This document shows positions 21,412 through 30,198 of a stretch of DNA of 64,000 nucleotides, piece by piece. The position numbers were made by a program, and so were the translations under genes. The notes beneath the pieces are model-generated. The model was not told where the DNA came from, did not search any database, and was given only the letters and a program-made list of their open reading frames with translations. Each line of letters begins with the position of its first letter. Positions within the stretch are counted from its first letter, which is position 1. Origin of the DNA: an uncultured Pelagibacteraceae bacterium (lineage in GTDB: Bacteria > Pseudomonadota > Alphaproteobacteria > Pelagibacterales > Pelagibacteraceae); the NCBI GenBank assembly GCA_902599995.1, contig CACKHN010000004.1, positions 1 to 64,000 on the forward strand, read 5' to 3'.

Positions 21412-23418
21412 ATGTTCGAAGCATTATTTGCAGCATTAGCTACAATCATTTCAGGTCAGTCAATTTTTTTCTTAATTTTAGGAGTTTTAATTGGTTTAGT
21501 AGTTGGGGTTATTCCTGGTTTTGGTGGAACTGTAGGTTTATCATTATTGCTTCCATTTGTTTTTGGAATGGAGCCAGTTTCAGGAATTGCAATGATGATG
21601 GGATTATTATCAGTTGTAGCAACTTCTGATACTTTTCCTGCAGTTTTAATTGGTGTTCCTGGTTCAGTTTCTGCTCAAGCAACTGTTATGGATGGCTTTC
21701 CTTTAGCTAAAAAAGGACAAGCAGCAAGAGCATTATCTGCTGCATTTTTTTCGTCTTTATTTGGCGGACTCTTTGGAGCAGTTTTGCTCACGATGGTTAT
21801 TCAAATTGCAAAACCTATAATCTTAGCTTTTGGAACTGGTGAAATGTTAATGTTAGCAATTTTTGGAATTTCGGTTGTTGGCACATTAACTGGATCAAGT
21901 ATTTTTAAAGGTTTAGTTGCAGCATGTCTTGGAATGATAATTGGCTGTATAGGTATTTCACCAGCTAGTTCTGAGTATAGATTAGATTTTAGTACGATAT
22001 TAGAGGTTCAAAACCCTATTGTTATGTATTTAGGGGGAGGAATTCATTTGATGGTGGTTGCAATTGCTATCTTTGCATTCCCTGAAATTGTTGAACTTTT
22101 AAGATCAAATAAAGCTGTATCTGAAAAAGCAGAGTTAGAAAAGTCCGGATGGTTCAAAGGTTTAAGAGATTTTTTAAGTAACAAGTTTTTAGTACTAAGG
22201 TGTTCTTTCATTGGAAGTCTTATTGGTTTAATACCAGGTATCGGAGGATCATGTATAGACTGGATTAGTTATAGTCATGCAAAAACAACAGTAAAAAATA
22301 ATGAGAATTTTGGAAAAGGTGACATCAGAGGAGTTATCGGACCTGAATCTAGTTCTAATTCCAAAGAAGGTGGAGCATTAATACCAACTTTGTTATTTGG
22401 AATTCCTGGATCTGGCGGAACTGCAATTTTAATGGGTGGATTAATTTTATTGGGTGTTGATCCAGGCATTACAATGGTAGATACACAACTTGATTTAATT
22501 TACACAATTATCTGGTCTCTAGCAGTTGCTAATATATTTGGGGCAATAATCTGCGTAGCAATGGCTAAACCTATTTCACAATTAACAACGATTAATTTTA
22601 CTATTCTTGCTCCATTTTTAATTTCATTAATATTGTTTGCGATTTTTAATTCTACTAGATCATGGGGTGATTTAATTTTTGCAACCTTTATTGGAGTAAT
22701 TGCCGTTTATATGAAACGCTTTGACTATTCTAGAGTTGCTTTAATGATTGGTTTTGTCTTAAGCGATAGTATTGAAACATATCTTTACCAAACTATGCAA
22801 TTTTATACTTTTTCTGAGCTTTTCATTAGACCAATTTTTTTAGTTTTAATTTTAGTTTCTGCGTTTTCAATTTATTCAGGAATTAAAATAATTAATAAAA
22901 AAGATAAAATAGCTAATACTAAATCAGATGTGCTAAATGCTAAATCTAGACCGCAATGGGTGTTTTTAATTTTATTATCAATAATATCTGTTTATACAGT
23001 ATTTGTAACAGACCATTTACAATATCTAGGTAAAATATTTCCAATTAGTGTTGGCTTGTTTATGTTTTTATTCTGTATCATTATAGGAATTCAAATGTTC
23101 ATAAGTAAATCTGGATCAAAGGTGTTTCACGATGCAGAAAATTTAATTTTAGGAAATACAGAAATAAGAAGTCAGTGGCTCACTATTTTTTGGTTTATCT
23201 CTCCATTATTTTTATCAGTATTTATAGGATTTTATATATCTATTGGTTTATTTGTTTTTATATTTTTATCAAAAATTGCTAGAGCAAGTTTTAGATTTAG
23301 TTTAATTAGTTCAATTGGTGTATGGATCGCTCTTGCGGCAATTTCACATTTTATGATAATGGATTTTCCTCCAGGAATTTTACAGGGCTATATTGAATTA
23401 CCTTGGCCGATAAATTAA
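21412..23418 (+). CDS. tctA: Tripartite tricarboxylate transporter large permease fused to a TctB-like domain
   Basis: The start is placed at 21412 because the earlier in-frame ATG at 21379 lies within the terminator hairpin. The 668-residue protein has a TctA part (residues 1 to about 500) with VIPGFGGTVGLSLLLPFVFG and the duplicated LIPGIGGSCIDWISY motif, and about 12 hydrophobic segments. From about residue 505 (SRPQWVF onwards) there is an additional block with four membrane segments, the topology of the small TctB subunit. Because no separate tctB gene exists here, a TctA-TctB fusion is likely. The end overlaps the convergent GT4 gene by 4 bp. Confidence 0.85.
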   Translation: MFEALFAALATIISGQSIFFLILGVLIGLVVGVIPGFGGTVGLSLLLPFVFGMEPVSGIAMMMGLLSVVATSDTFPAVLIGVPGSVSAQATVMDGFPLAKKGQAARALSAAFFSSLFGGLFGAVLLTMVIQIAKPIILAFGTGEMLMLAIFGISVVGTLTGSSIFKGLVAACLGMIIGCIGISPASSEYRLDFSTILEVQNPIVMYLGGGIHLMVVAIAIFAFPEIVELLRSNKAVSEKAELEKSGWFKGLRDFLSNKFLVLRCSFIGSLIGLIPGIGGSCIDWISYSHAKTTVKNNENFGKGDIRGVIGPESSSNSKEGGALIPTLLFGIPGSGGTAILMGGLILLGVDPGITMVDTQLDLIYTIIWSLAVANIFGAIICVAMAKPISQLTTINFTILAPFLISLILFAIFNSTRSWGDLIFATFIGVIAVYMKRFDYSRVALMIGFVLSDSIETYLYQTMQFYTFSELFIRPIFLVLILVSAFSIYSGIKIINKKDKIANTKSDVLNAKSRPQWVFLILLSIISVYTVFVTDHLQYLGKIFPISVGLFMFLFCIIIGIQMFISKSGSKVFHDAENLILGNTEIRSQWLTIFWFISPLFLSVFIGFYISIGLFVFIFLSKIARASFRFSLISSIGVWIALAAISHFMIMDFPPGILQGYIELPWPIN

Positions 23419-24497
23419 TTAAGAGTCTTTTTATATTCTTCTATAATCTTAGACCATTGGAATTTGTTCACAAATTCTTTGGCATTCTTTCCATACTCTA
23501 AATATTTTTTATTTTGTAAAATTGCATTTGTAGATGAATAAACATCATCTAAATTATTCCCATCACAAATTAAACCAGTTTTTTGATGATCAATTGCATC
23601 TGCTGCCCCTCCATCTTTACCTCCTACAGAAGGTATTCCATATTGAGCTGCCTCAACATAAGCGATTCCAAATCCTTCAACAGATGTTTTATGTATCACT
23701 GAGGGCATTACAAATACATTAGATTTTGCAACTAGGGCATTTTTCAGGTCATTACTTATATCTTTAAAGAACATTACTTGTCCTTCTAAATTTAATTCTT
23801 TTACAAGGTTTTTAATATTTTCTTCTTCTTCGCCGTAACCTACACAAATATAAACTATATCAGGGTAAATTTGTTTTAAATTTCTTAAAGCCATAATTAT
23901 TTTTTCATGGTTTTTTCTTTTATCAAACCTTGAAACAGTAATTAATCTTGGTGTTTTTACTTTTAACAAACTCTCAACTTTATCAAGAGTTTTTTTATCT
24001 AATTCTTTTTCTGGATCTACTCCAGGGTTAATTACAATTATTTTATTTTCGTTAACACCACAGTTAATTGCTAAATTTTTTGTAAATTGTGAATTTGCAA
24101 TTACTCTCTCAACATTATTTAAAACATTTAAAACCCTTTTATTTAAATTTGAGCCTATTGGATGATTAATTTCTTTACTGTGAATTAGGCAATATTTTTT
24201 TTTAGGTGATTTAATTAGTTCTAAACTTTTCCAGTGATCAGCAATTATTCCCTTTATCTTGTTATCTTTAATAAATTCATCTATTAACTGGGCTTTTCTG
24301 TATTTTCTTAAAAGTTTAATTCCTCCAACTCTTTCAATTGAAAAAGACGCTTGTTCATCAAATTCTTTGTGACCTTCAATATAATCTGCAAAAACTTTAA
24401 TCATAAAGTTTTTCGATAATTCTCTTGATAAACCCCACATTAAATTTTGCATTCCACCAAGCTCTGGTGGAAAAGATCTAGTAACGATTAAATACAT
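23415..24497 (-). CDS. Glycosyltransferase family 4
   Basis: The 360-residue enzyme has two Rossmann-like halves. The N-terminal region includes FPPELGGMQNLMWGLSREL, the GT4 acceptor-domain loop. The C-terminal half has VSRFDKRKNHEKIIMAL (sugar-nucleotide site), FVMPSVIHKTSVEGFGIAYVEAAQYGIPSVGG (the E-x7-E motif) and no membrane segment. It probably builds surface polysaccharide or glycolipid. Its start overlaps the end of the thioredoxin-like gene by one base, suggesting a two-gene operon. Sugar donor and acceptor are unknown. Confidence 0.85.
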   Translation of the reverse strand: MYLIVTRSFPPELGGMQNLMWGLSRELSKNFMIKVFADYIEGHKEFDEQASFSIERVGGIKLLRKYRKAQLIDEFIKDNKIKGIIADHWKSLELIKSPKKKYCLIHSKEINHPIGSNLNKRVLNVLNNVERVIANSQFTKNLAINCGVNENKIIVINPGVDPEKELDKKTLDKVESLLKVKTPRLITVSRFDKRKNHEKIIMALRNLKQIYPDIVYICVGYGEEEENIKNLVKELNLEGQVMFFKDISNDLKNALVAKSNVFVMPSVIHKTSVEGFGIAYVEAAQYGIPSVGGKDGGAADAIDHQKTGLICDGNNLDDVYSSTNAILQNKKYLEYGKNAKEFVNKFQWSKIIEEYKKTLN

Positions 24498-25051
24498 TAA
24501 TCATATTTCCATTTAATGCCACAACCAGCACTAGGAATTTGTTCTTTTGGACCTTTACCTGTTTCAGCTATTTGTTTCATTGCTTGGAATAGGTCACTTT
24601 CCCCACTTCTAACTGGAATAAGTTTTTTTAATTCTCTCATTCGACCTCTGTATTGAAGTTCTAAATTTTTATTGTATCCAAAGAAATCAGGAGTACACAC
24701 AGCATTGTATGCTTTTGCTACTTCTTGGGTTTCATCTACTAAATAAGGAAAACTAAAACTATTACTATTTGAGAATTTTATCATATTTTCAAATGAGTCT
24801 TCAGGATAATTAACAGCATCATTTGAACAAATTGCAACAGAGTTTATACCTAATTTTTTTAAGTTATTGCAGTCTTCAACTATATCTTTTGCAACAGCTT
24901 TAACATAGGGGCAATGATTACAAATAAACATTATCAGAGTTCCATTTTCTCCTTTAACATCATCAAGCTTAAGAATTTTTTCATTAGTTGATTTTAGTTC
25001 AAATGGAGCAGCTTTTTTACCAAAATCACATATTGGAGTTTGTATTGGCAT
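24497..25051 (-). CDS. Thioredoxin-fold redox protein (AhpC/TSA-like)
   Basis: The 184-residue cytoplasmic protein has the peroxiredoxin/thioredoxin layout: PICDFGKKAAPFELKSTNEK, then GTLIMFICNHCPYVKAV with the Cys-x-x-Cys motif CNHC, then VDETQEVAKAYNAVCTPDFFGYNK with a cis-Pro region. CNHCPYV is diagnostic for a conserved group of uncharacterised thioredoxin-like proteins. No signal peptide is present. The gene diverges from the gamma carbonic anhydrase gene, with only 20 bp between starts. Confidence 0.8.
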   Translation of the reverse strand: MPIQTPICDFGKKAAPFELKSTNEKILKLDDVKGENGTLIMFICNHCPYVKAVAKDIVEDCNNLKKLGINSVAICSNDAVNYPEDSFENMIKFSNSNSFSFPYLVDETQEVAKAYNAVCTPDFFGYNKNLELQYRGRMRELKKLIPVRSGESDLFQAMKQIAETGKGPKEQIPSAGCGIKWKYD

Positions 25052-25071
25052 AATGTAATAATATATAAATT

Positions 25072-25584
25072 ATGTTTTACGATTTAAAAGATAAAAAACC
25101 AAAAAACTCTGGCGAAAATTGGGTAGCACCTAATGCAACTATAATAGGTGATGTTACTCTAGAGAAAAACACAAGTATTTGGTTTAATGCAGTTTTAAGA
25201 GGGGATGTTGAAAATATATTTATTGGTGAGGGTTCAAACGTTCAGGATGGAAGCGTTTTACACACTGATCCAGGGTGCCCTCTCAAAGTGGGTAAAGATG
25301 TAACTATAGGTCATATGGTTATGCTTCATGGATGCACAATTGGTGATAATAGTTTGATTGGTATTGGAGCAGTTATTTTAAACAATGCTAAAATTGGAAA
25401 AAATTGCATTATTGGTGCTAAAGCTTTAATTACAGAAAATAAAGAGATACCCGATAATTCATTGATAGTTGGTTCACCTGGTAAAGTTATAAGAGAAGTT
25501 ACTAACGAAGAAAAAAAAGCAATAATTGAAAATACTAAGCATTATCAAGATAACTGGAAAAAATATTCAAAATCTATATTTTAA
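25072..25584 (+). CDS. Gamma carbonic anhydrase-like hexapeptide protein
   Basis: The 170-residue protein forms a left-handed beta-helix from hexapeptide repeats. Motifs are WVAPNATIIGDVTLEKNTSI, VLRGDVENIFIGEGSNVQDG, LHTDPGCPLKVGKDVTIGH and MLHGCTIGD. Three His residues in the HTD, TIGHMVMLHG pattern match the metal ligands of the YrdA/CaiE/PaaY gamma class. It may hydrate CO2 or serve as a metal-dependent thioesterase, as some relatives do. The tautomerase gene follows after 5 bp. Confidence 0.85.
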   Translation: MFYDLKDKKPKNSGENWVAPNATIIGDVTLEKNTSIWFNAVLRGDVENIFIGEGSNVQDGSVLHTDPGCPLKVGKDVTIGHMVMLHGCTIGDNSLIGIGAVILNNAKIGKNCIIGAKALITENKEIPDNSLIVGSPGKVIREVTNEEKKAIIENTKHYQDNWKKYSKSIF

Positions 25585-25589
25585 TTCAT

Positions 25590-26030
25590 ATGCCAACTTA
25601 TACAGTAACAAATTCAAATTTTACTTTAACCTCAAAACAGCAAAACAATTTAGCTGAAGGAATCACAAAAGTTCATAATGTTGTAACAGGAGCAAATACT
25701 TATTTTGCACAAGTAATATTTAATAAAACAAAAAAAAATAATCATTTCATGGGAGGTAAAAAAGTAAAAGAGCCTTCAATATTTTTGCTAGGTCAAATTA
25801 GAGCTGGCAGACCAAAAAAAACAAAAGATAAATTAATTTCCGATCTTAGAGATATTATAGTTAAAAATTCTAAATTAGATGAAACTCAAGTTTGGGTTTA
25901 CATTGTTGATTTACCTCCGTCGCAAATGATCGAGTATGGAGAAGTATTACCTGAGTCAGGAAAAGAAAAAGCATGGTTCACAAAACTTTCAATAAAATTA
26001 AAAAAAAAATTGTCCAAAATAGGCAATTAA
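25590..26030 (+). CDS. Tautomerase-superfamily protein
   Basis: The 146-residue product starts Met-Pro-Thr-Tyr. After removal of Met, Pro becomes the N-terminal catalytic base of the tautomerase superfamily. The second half, VWVYIVDLPPSQMIEYGEVLPESG, is a pattern seen in the longer Tautomerase_3-like group related to cis-3-chloroacrylic acid dehalogenase. It is cotranscribed with the gamma carbonic anhydrase gene. Substrate unknown. Confidence 0.72.
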   Translation: MPTYTVTNSNFTLTSKQQNNLAEGITKVHNVVTGANTYFAQVIFNKTKKNNHFMGGKKVKEPSIFLLGQIRAGRPKKTKDKLISDLRDIIVKNSKLDETQVWVYIVDLPPSQMIEYGEVLPESGKEKAWFTKLSIKLKKKLSKIGN

Positions 26031-26135
26031 AAATTAAATAATTATTTAATAAGCAAAATAGTACAACTATAGATTGAAGTCTTAATTGTTTTGTTTACAA
26101 GACCTTTTAAAGGGTTTTTAATTTCAATTATACAA

Positions 26136-26324
26136 ATGGCTAATAAGCTTAAAAAAACCAAAAAGAAAAAAAAGAAATTAGTCAAAACTTCTAGAAAAAT
26201 AAAAAGAAAAAAAAAGATTAAGATTAAAAAATCTGGGACGAAAAAGTCTGCGACCAAGAAGTCTTTAAAAAAATCTAGAATATCAAATAACATAAATAAT
26301 AAAAAAAAAAGAGGAGAGAAAAAA
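26136..26324 (+). other. Lysine-rich open frame continuous with the aldehyde dehydrogenase gene
   Basis: From an ATG at 26136 to the aldehyde dehydrogenase ATG at 26325 the frame stays open for 63 codons. These encode 29 Lys and 4 Arg with only one acidic residue, like a histone H1-type or ribosome-binding tail. It is in frame with the enzyme, but GAGGAG at 26311-26316 sits just before the enzyme ATG and suggests independent initiation there. It may be an optional N-terminal extension, a leader peptide or untranslated DNA. Confidence 0.4.
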
Positions 26325-27869
26325 ATGAGTGCAGAAGCATTAAAAGTGTCGTCAGCTCTAGACACATCTCATTTAAAGGTAGAATTTCCATTTAAAGCTA
26401 AATATGGAAACTACATTAATGGGAAATTTGTAGAGCCTAAATCGGGTAAATATTTTGATAATCCAAGTCCAATATCAAATGAAGTTATCTGTTCTGTAGC
26501 TAGATCAAATGAAAAAGATGTTGAAGCAGCATTAGATGCAGCTCACGCAGCTTTTAAAGAATGGGGAAAGACAGACATCACTACTAGATCAAACATAATG
26601 ATGAAAATAGCTGATGTATTAGAAAAAAATCTAAACCTCCTTGCAACAGCTGAGTGTTTGGATAATGGAAAGCCAATTAGAGAATGTATGGCTGCAGATC
26701 TTCCATTAGTAATTGATCACTGGAGATATTTTGCAGGTGTCATACGTGCTGAAGAAGGTTCAGTAGCTGAGATTAGTAATTCTCAGTACTCTTACAATAT
26801 ACCAGAACCTTTAGGTGTAGTTGGTCAGATAGTTCCATGGAACTTCCCATTATTAATGGCAACATGGAAATTGGCTCCAGCATTAGCTGCAGGTAACTGT
26901 TCAGTTTTAAAACCAGCAGAACAAACACCAGCATCTATCATGGTGATGATGGAACTTATCGGTGATTTATTACCTCCAGGGGTTGTAAACATTGTTAGCG
27001 GTTTTGGACTAGAAGCAGGTAAACCTCTAGCTTCATCTAAAAGAGTTGCAAAAGTTGCATTTACTGGTGAAACTTCAACTGGAAGATTGATCATGCAGTA
27101 TGCTGCTCAAAACATTATTCCAATTACACTAGAATTAGGCGGTAAGTCGCCTAACATATTCTTTGCAGATATCATGGATAAAGATGATGACTTCTTAGAT
27201 AAGTGTGTTGAAGGTTTTGTAATGTTTAATTTAAACCAAGGTGAAGTATGTACTTGTCCAAGTAGAGCATTAGTTCAAGAGTCTATCTATGATAAATTCA
27301 TGGAAAAATGTATCGCTAGAACAAAAGCAGTAATCCAAGATAATCCATTAAAAATGGAAACAATGATTGGAGCGCAAGCTTCGGTTGAGCAAATGGAGAA
27401 GATAAAATCTTATCTGGATCTTGGGAAAAAAGAGGGTGCTAAAGTTCTCGCAGGTGGAGAAGTTGGTAAACTAAATAGTGGATTGGAAAAAGGTAATTAT
27501 ATCCAGCCTACAATTTTCGAGACCAACAATAAAACTCGTATAGCACAAGAAGAAATCTTTGGACCTGTAGTATCTGTGATTAAATTTAAAGATGAAGCAG
27601 AGGCATTAGAAATTGCCAATGACACACTTTATGGTTTAGGAGCAGGTGTTTGGACTAGAAATGGAAATATTGCTTACAGAATGGGAAGAGCAATACAAGC
27701 GGGAATAGTATGGACTAACTGTTATCATGCTTATCCAGCTCACTCTCCATTTGGTGGCTACAAACAATCTGGAGTTGGTAGAGAAACTCATAAGATGATG
27801 CTTAGCCATTATAGGCAAAATAAGAATCTTCATGTTTCTTATGCTGAGAAGAAATTAGGTTTCTTTTAA
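26325..27869 (+). CDS. NAD-dependent aldehyde dehydrogenase, ExaC/AldB type
   Basis: The start at 26325 has a strong GAGGAG site, and the 514-residue product begins like ExaC/AldB ([16 protein letters not shown]). Family motifs are [22 protein letters not shown] (oxyanion Asn), LELGGKSPN (general-base Glu) and [12 protein letters not shown] (catalytic Cys). It oxidises acetaldehyde or other short aldehydes to acids. The DUF779 gene that often follows such enzymes lies 52 bp downstream, after a hairpin. An in-frame lysine-rich stretch precedes it. Confidence 0.92.
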   Translation: MSAEALKVSSALDTSHLKVEFPFKAKYGNYINGKFVEPKSGKYFDNPSPISNEVICSVARSNEKDVEAALDAAHAAFKEWGKTDITTRSNIMMKIADVLEKNLNLLATAECLDNGKPIRECMAADLPLVIDHWRYFAGVIRAEEGSVAEISNSQYSYNIPEPLGVVGQIVPWNFPLLMATWKLAPALAAGNCSVLKPAEQTPASIMVMMELIGDLLPPGVVNIVSGFGLEAGKPLASSKRVAKVAFTGETSTGRLIMQYAAQNIIPITLELGGKSPNIFFADIMDKDDDFLDKCVEGFVMFNLNQGEVCTCPSRALVQESIYDKFMEKCIARTKAVIQDNPLKMETMIGAQASVEQMEKIKSYLDLGKKEGAKVLAGGEVGKLNSGLEKGNYIQPTIFETNNKTRIAQEEIFGPVVSVIKFKDEAEALEIANDTLYGLGAGVWTRNGNIAYRMGRAIQAGIVWTNCYHAYPAHSPFGGYKQSGVGRETHKMMLSHYRQNKNLHVSYAEKKLGFF

Positions 27870-27884
27870 TAAATAATATATACT

Positions 27885-27909
27885 GGCCCATGATTCTAAA
27901 TCATGGGCC
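27885..27909 (+). other. Perfect hairpin between the aldehyde dehydrogenase and DUF779 genes
   Basis: GGCCCATGATT (27885-27895) and AATCATGGGCC (27899-27909) form an 11-bp perfect stem with a 3-base loop, 12 bp before the DUF779 start at 27921. Only three T residues follow, so it is a weak terminator or an mRNA-stabilising element. Confidence 0.75.
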
Positions 27910-27920
27910 GGACTTTAAAA

Positions 27921-28271
27921 ATGAAAGTATCTGCAACAAATTCTGCTTTAAATCTGTTATCTGAACTTCAACATAAATATGGTGAAAAATTAATGTTTCA
28001 TCAATCAGGTGGTTGTTGTGACGGTAGTGCTCCGATGTGTTTTCAGGAGGGTGAATTTCCTTTAGGTGACAATGATGTAAAACTTGGAGAAATTGGTGGG
28101 GTTCCTTTTTATATGAATGCAGATCAATATGAAAAGTGGAAACATACAGATTTAACAATAGATGCTGTTAAAGGTATTGGTGGGATGTTCTCATTAGATA
28201 ATGGAACAGGTCGCAGATTTCTGACTAAATCAGAAATCTGCCTAGTAGTCGATAACGACAAAAAAAATTAA
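27921..28271 (+). CDS. DUF779 protein associated with aldehyde dehydrogenase
   Basis: The 116-residue protein has the DUF779 pattern: FHQSGGCCDGSAPMCFQEGEF with three conserved Cys, and GVPFYMNADQYEKWKHT. DUF779 genes very often sit after ExaC/AldB-type aldehyde dehydrogenase genes, as here; the role is unknown. The start is placed at 27921 because the earlier ATG at 27903 lies inside the arm of a perfect hairpin. It ends 6 bp from the convergent GYD gene. Confidence 0.85.
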   Translation: MKVSATNSALNLLSELQHKYGEKLMFHQSGGCCDGSAPMCFQEGEFPLGDNDVKLGEIGGVPFYMNADQYEKWKHTDLTIDAVKGIGGMFSLDNGTGRRFLTKSEICLVVDNDKKN

Positions 28272-28277
28272 TCTTTA

Positions 28278-28604
28278 TTATTGTCCTGGAGCTTTATAAG
28301 CACTTGAGGCAACTTCACTTGCTTTAGTTGTAGCTTTATTAAAATCAATTGCTTCTAGCATAGTTAAATTTTTAACTGCACCTGATGCCTCCACTACAAG
28401 CTTCACTGCTGCAAAATCCTCAAAACTTGCTAATTCGTTTACAACCACAAAATCGTATGGTCCTCTAACGATATCCATACTATGCATTGTTCCACCCATA
28501 GCTTTTGTTAACTGTTCTACAACTGCTTTTCTGTCAGTTTTAGGATCTTTTAAAAAACCCTGAAATGCTTTTTCAGTGTAATTTCCCATTATGTATGCTT
28601 TCAT
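28278..28604 (-). CDS. GYD-domain protein
   Basis: The 108-residue protein reads MKAYIMGNYTEKAFQGFLKD and then SMDIVRGPYDFVVVNELASF, a ferredoxin-like fold of the GYD family (named for its Gly-Tyr-Asp motif, here GPYD). The start is set at 28604 because a strong AGGAGG site lies 5-10 bp upstream on the minus strand. Function of the family is unknown; it is often a stress- or dimer-binding small protein. Confidence 0.78.
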   Translation of the reverse strand: MKAYIMGNYTEKAFQGFLKDPKTDRKAVVEQLTKAMGGTMHSMDIVRGPYDFVVVNELASFEDFAAVKLVVEASGAVKNLTMLEAIDFNKATTKASEVASSAYKAPGQ

Positions 28605-28712
28605 TGTTTCCTCCTTTATAAGAAATAATTTTAGCATGATCATGTTACAAATTTGTTTAACAAATTGTCTCGCTAAAATATCTGTAAAATGAACGTTTTT
28701 TTATAACTATTG

Positions 28713-29312
28713 TTAAGGTATTAACCAAATATTCTTAGAATTTTCTAAATCAAATTTAGCTCTACGATGGCCTTTTGCTGCAAGATAAAGCCATTCTATA
28801 GATTTAATTTTACATTGGATAACTGTGAAATTTTTATAGCCTTTTTCACTTTGCTTTTTCGTGTAATCAAAATTATCTAATTCAGGCTTTAAACCAGATG
28901 TTGGAATATCAGACTCTGTTCCAGGTCCATCATCTACCAAATAACACTTCCTGCTGATATGTTGAGTTTTTTCCCAAGATTTTTTAGTGATATCATTTTC
29001 ATGATTTATAGTGCATTCAACTTTTAATCTGACCTGGATTTTTTCTTCTTTATCATAAAATAACATTGCAGCACTAGAATTTTTTTTAAGCATATCAATT
29101 TTGTCTGATCTGATATCGCTATGAAATTGAACTAAATTATTTTCTTTATCCGCTTTTCTTAAAACAACAATTCTACCATTTATTTCTGAACCATAGCCAC
29201 ACATAAAAGTAGGTATTCTAAATTGAGAGTTACGGTTTGAAACCGCATCTTCTAGCATAAGCCAAATCTTTTTTTTTATTTCACTGAAATCTTCGTAGTA
29301 TGCTGGTTGCAT
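28713..29312 (-). CDS. Pyridoxamine-phosphate-oxidase-like FMN-binding protein
   Basis: The 199-residue protein has the split-barrel flavin fold. FRIPTFMCGYGSEINGRIVVLRKAD is the beta-strand that contacts FMN phosphate, LVQFHSDIRSDKIDMLKKNSSAAMLFYD matches the core of PNPOx relatives, and the end IKSIEWLYLAAKGHRRAKFD is typical of the Alr4036-like group. It may oxidise pyridoxamine phosphate or bind flavin in another reaction. It ends 5 bp after the start side of the dehydrogenase gene on the same strand, likely an operon. Confidence 0.75.
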   Translation of the reverse strand: MQPAYYEDFSEIKKKIWLMLEDAVSNRNSQFRIPTFMCGYGSEINGRIVVLRKADKENNLVQFHSDIRSDKIDMLKKNSSAAMLFYDKEEKIQVRLKVECTINHENDITKKSWEKTQHISRKCYLVDDGPGTESDIPTSGLKPELDNFDYTKKQSEKGYKNFTVIQCKIKSIEWLYLAAKGHRRAKFDLENSKNIWLIP

Positions 29313-29317
29313 ACTAT

Positions 29318-30187
29318 CTATTTTCTAAACCTTTTTATTAAACTTGAAGTATCCCATCTATTACCACCCATTTCCTGAATCTCTCCGTAATATTTATCAA
29401 CTAACTCAGTCACAGGTAACACAGACCTATTATTTTTAGCTTCATCCATGGCAATTTTAAGATCTTTTCTCATCCAATCTACTGCAAAACCAAAATCAAA
29501 TTTATCATCAATCATGGTTTTGTATCTATTTTCCATTTGCCAAGATTGAGCCGCACCTTTTGAAATTACTTCAATAACATCTTCCATGTTTAATCCAGCT
29601 TTCATTCCAAAATTGATTGCTTCAGACAAACCTTGGACTAAACCAGCAATACAAATTTGATTAACCATTTTAGCAAGTTGTCCATTACCAGGGCCACCAA
29701 GTAATTTCATTTTTTTGCTGTAGCAATCAATAATATCTTTTGCTTTGTCAAAATCAGATTGATCTCCACCTATCATAACAGTAAGAGCACCATTTTCTGC
29801 TCCTGCTTGTCCACCTGATACGGGCGCATCTAAAGAACCAAAACCATTTTTTTTGGCATAATCATGTATTTCTCTTGCAATTGTGGCTGAGGCGGTAGTG
29901 TTGTCAATATAAACAGATCCCTTTTTAATCGTTTTAAATGCTCCGTTATCACCAAAGGTAACTTCTCTTAAATCATTATCATTTCCAACACATGTAAAAA
30001 TATATTCAGAATTTTTTGCAGCTTCAGCTGGTGTTTCGGCTATATTACCTTTGTATTCACTTATCCATTTTTCAGCTTTAGATTTAGTTCTGTTAAAAAC
30101 AGTTACATTGTGCCCAGCTTTTGATATATAACCAGCCATCGGGTAACCCATAACTCCAAGACCTATGAAAGTAACATTACAAGTCAT
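29318..30187 (-). CDS. 3-hydroxyisobutyrate dehydrogenase / tartronate semialdehyde reductase family protein
   Basis: The 289-residue NAD(P)-dependent beta-hydroxyacid dehydrogenase has the Rossmann start VTFIGLGVMGYPMAGYISKAGH, the substrate motif DAPVSGGQAGAENGALTVMIGG and the catalytic Lys segment GNGQLAKMVNQICIAG. Members act on 3-hydroxyisobutyrate, tartronate semialdehyde or similar acids. It is 11 bp from the start of the divergent MFS gene. The exact substrate cannot be fixed. Confidence 0.85.
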   Translation of the reverse strand: MTCNVTFIGLGVMGYPMAGYISKAGHNVTVFNRTKSKAEKWISEYKGNIAETPAEAAKNSEYIFTCVGNDNDLREVTFGDNGAFKTIKKGSVYIDNTTASATIAREIHDYAKKNGFGSLDAPVSGGQAGAENGALTVMIGGDQSDFDKAKDIIDCYSKKMKLLGGPGNGQLAKMVNQICIAGLVQGLSEAINFGMKAGLNMEDVIEVISKGAAQSWQMENRYKTMIDDKFDFGFAVDWMRKDLKIAMDEAKNNRSVLPVTELVDKYYGEIQEMGGNRWDTSSLIKRFRK

Positions 30188-30198
30188 AATTTTTATCT

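Noticed and set aside
26042..26365. A 107-codon Phe-rich frame on the minus strand
   Set aside because: It is the reverse complement of the lysine-rich stretch (AAA/AAG read as TTT/CTT) and so arises from composition.
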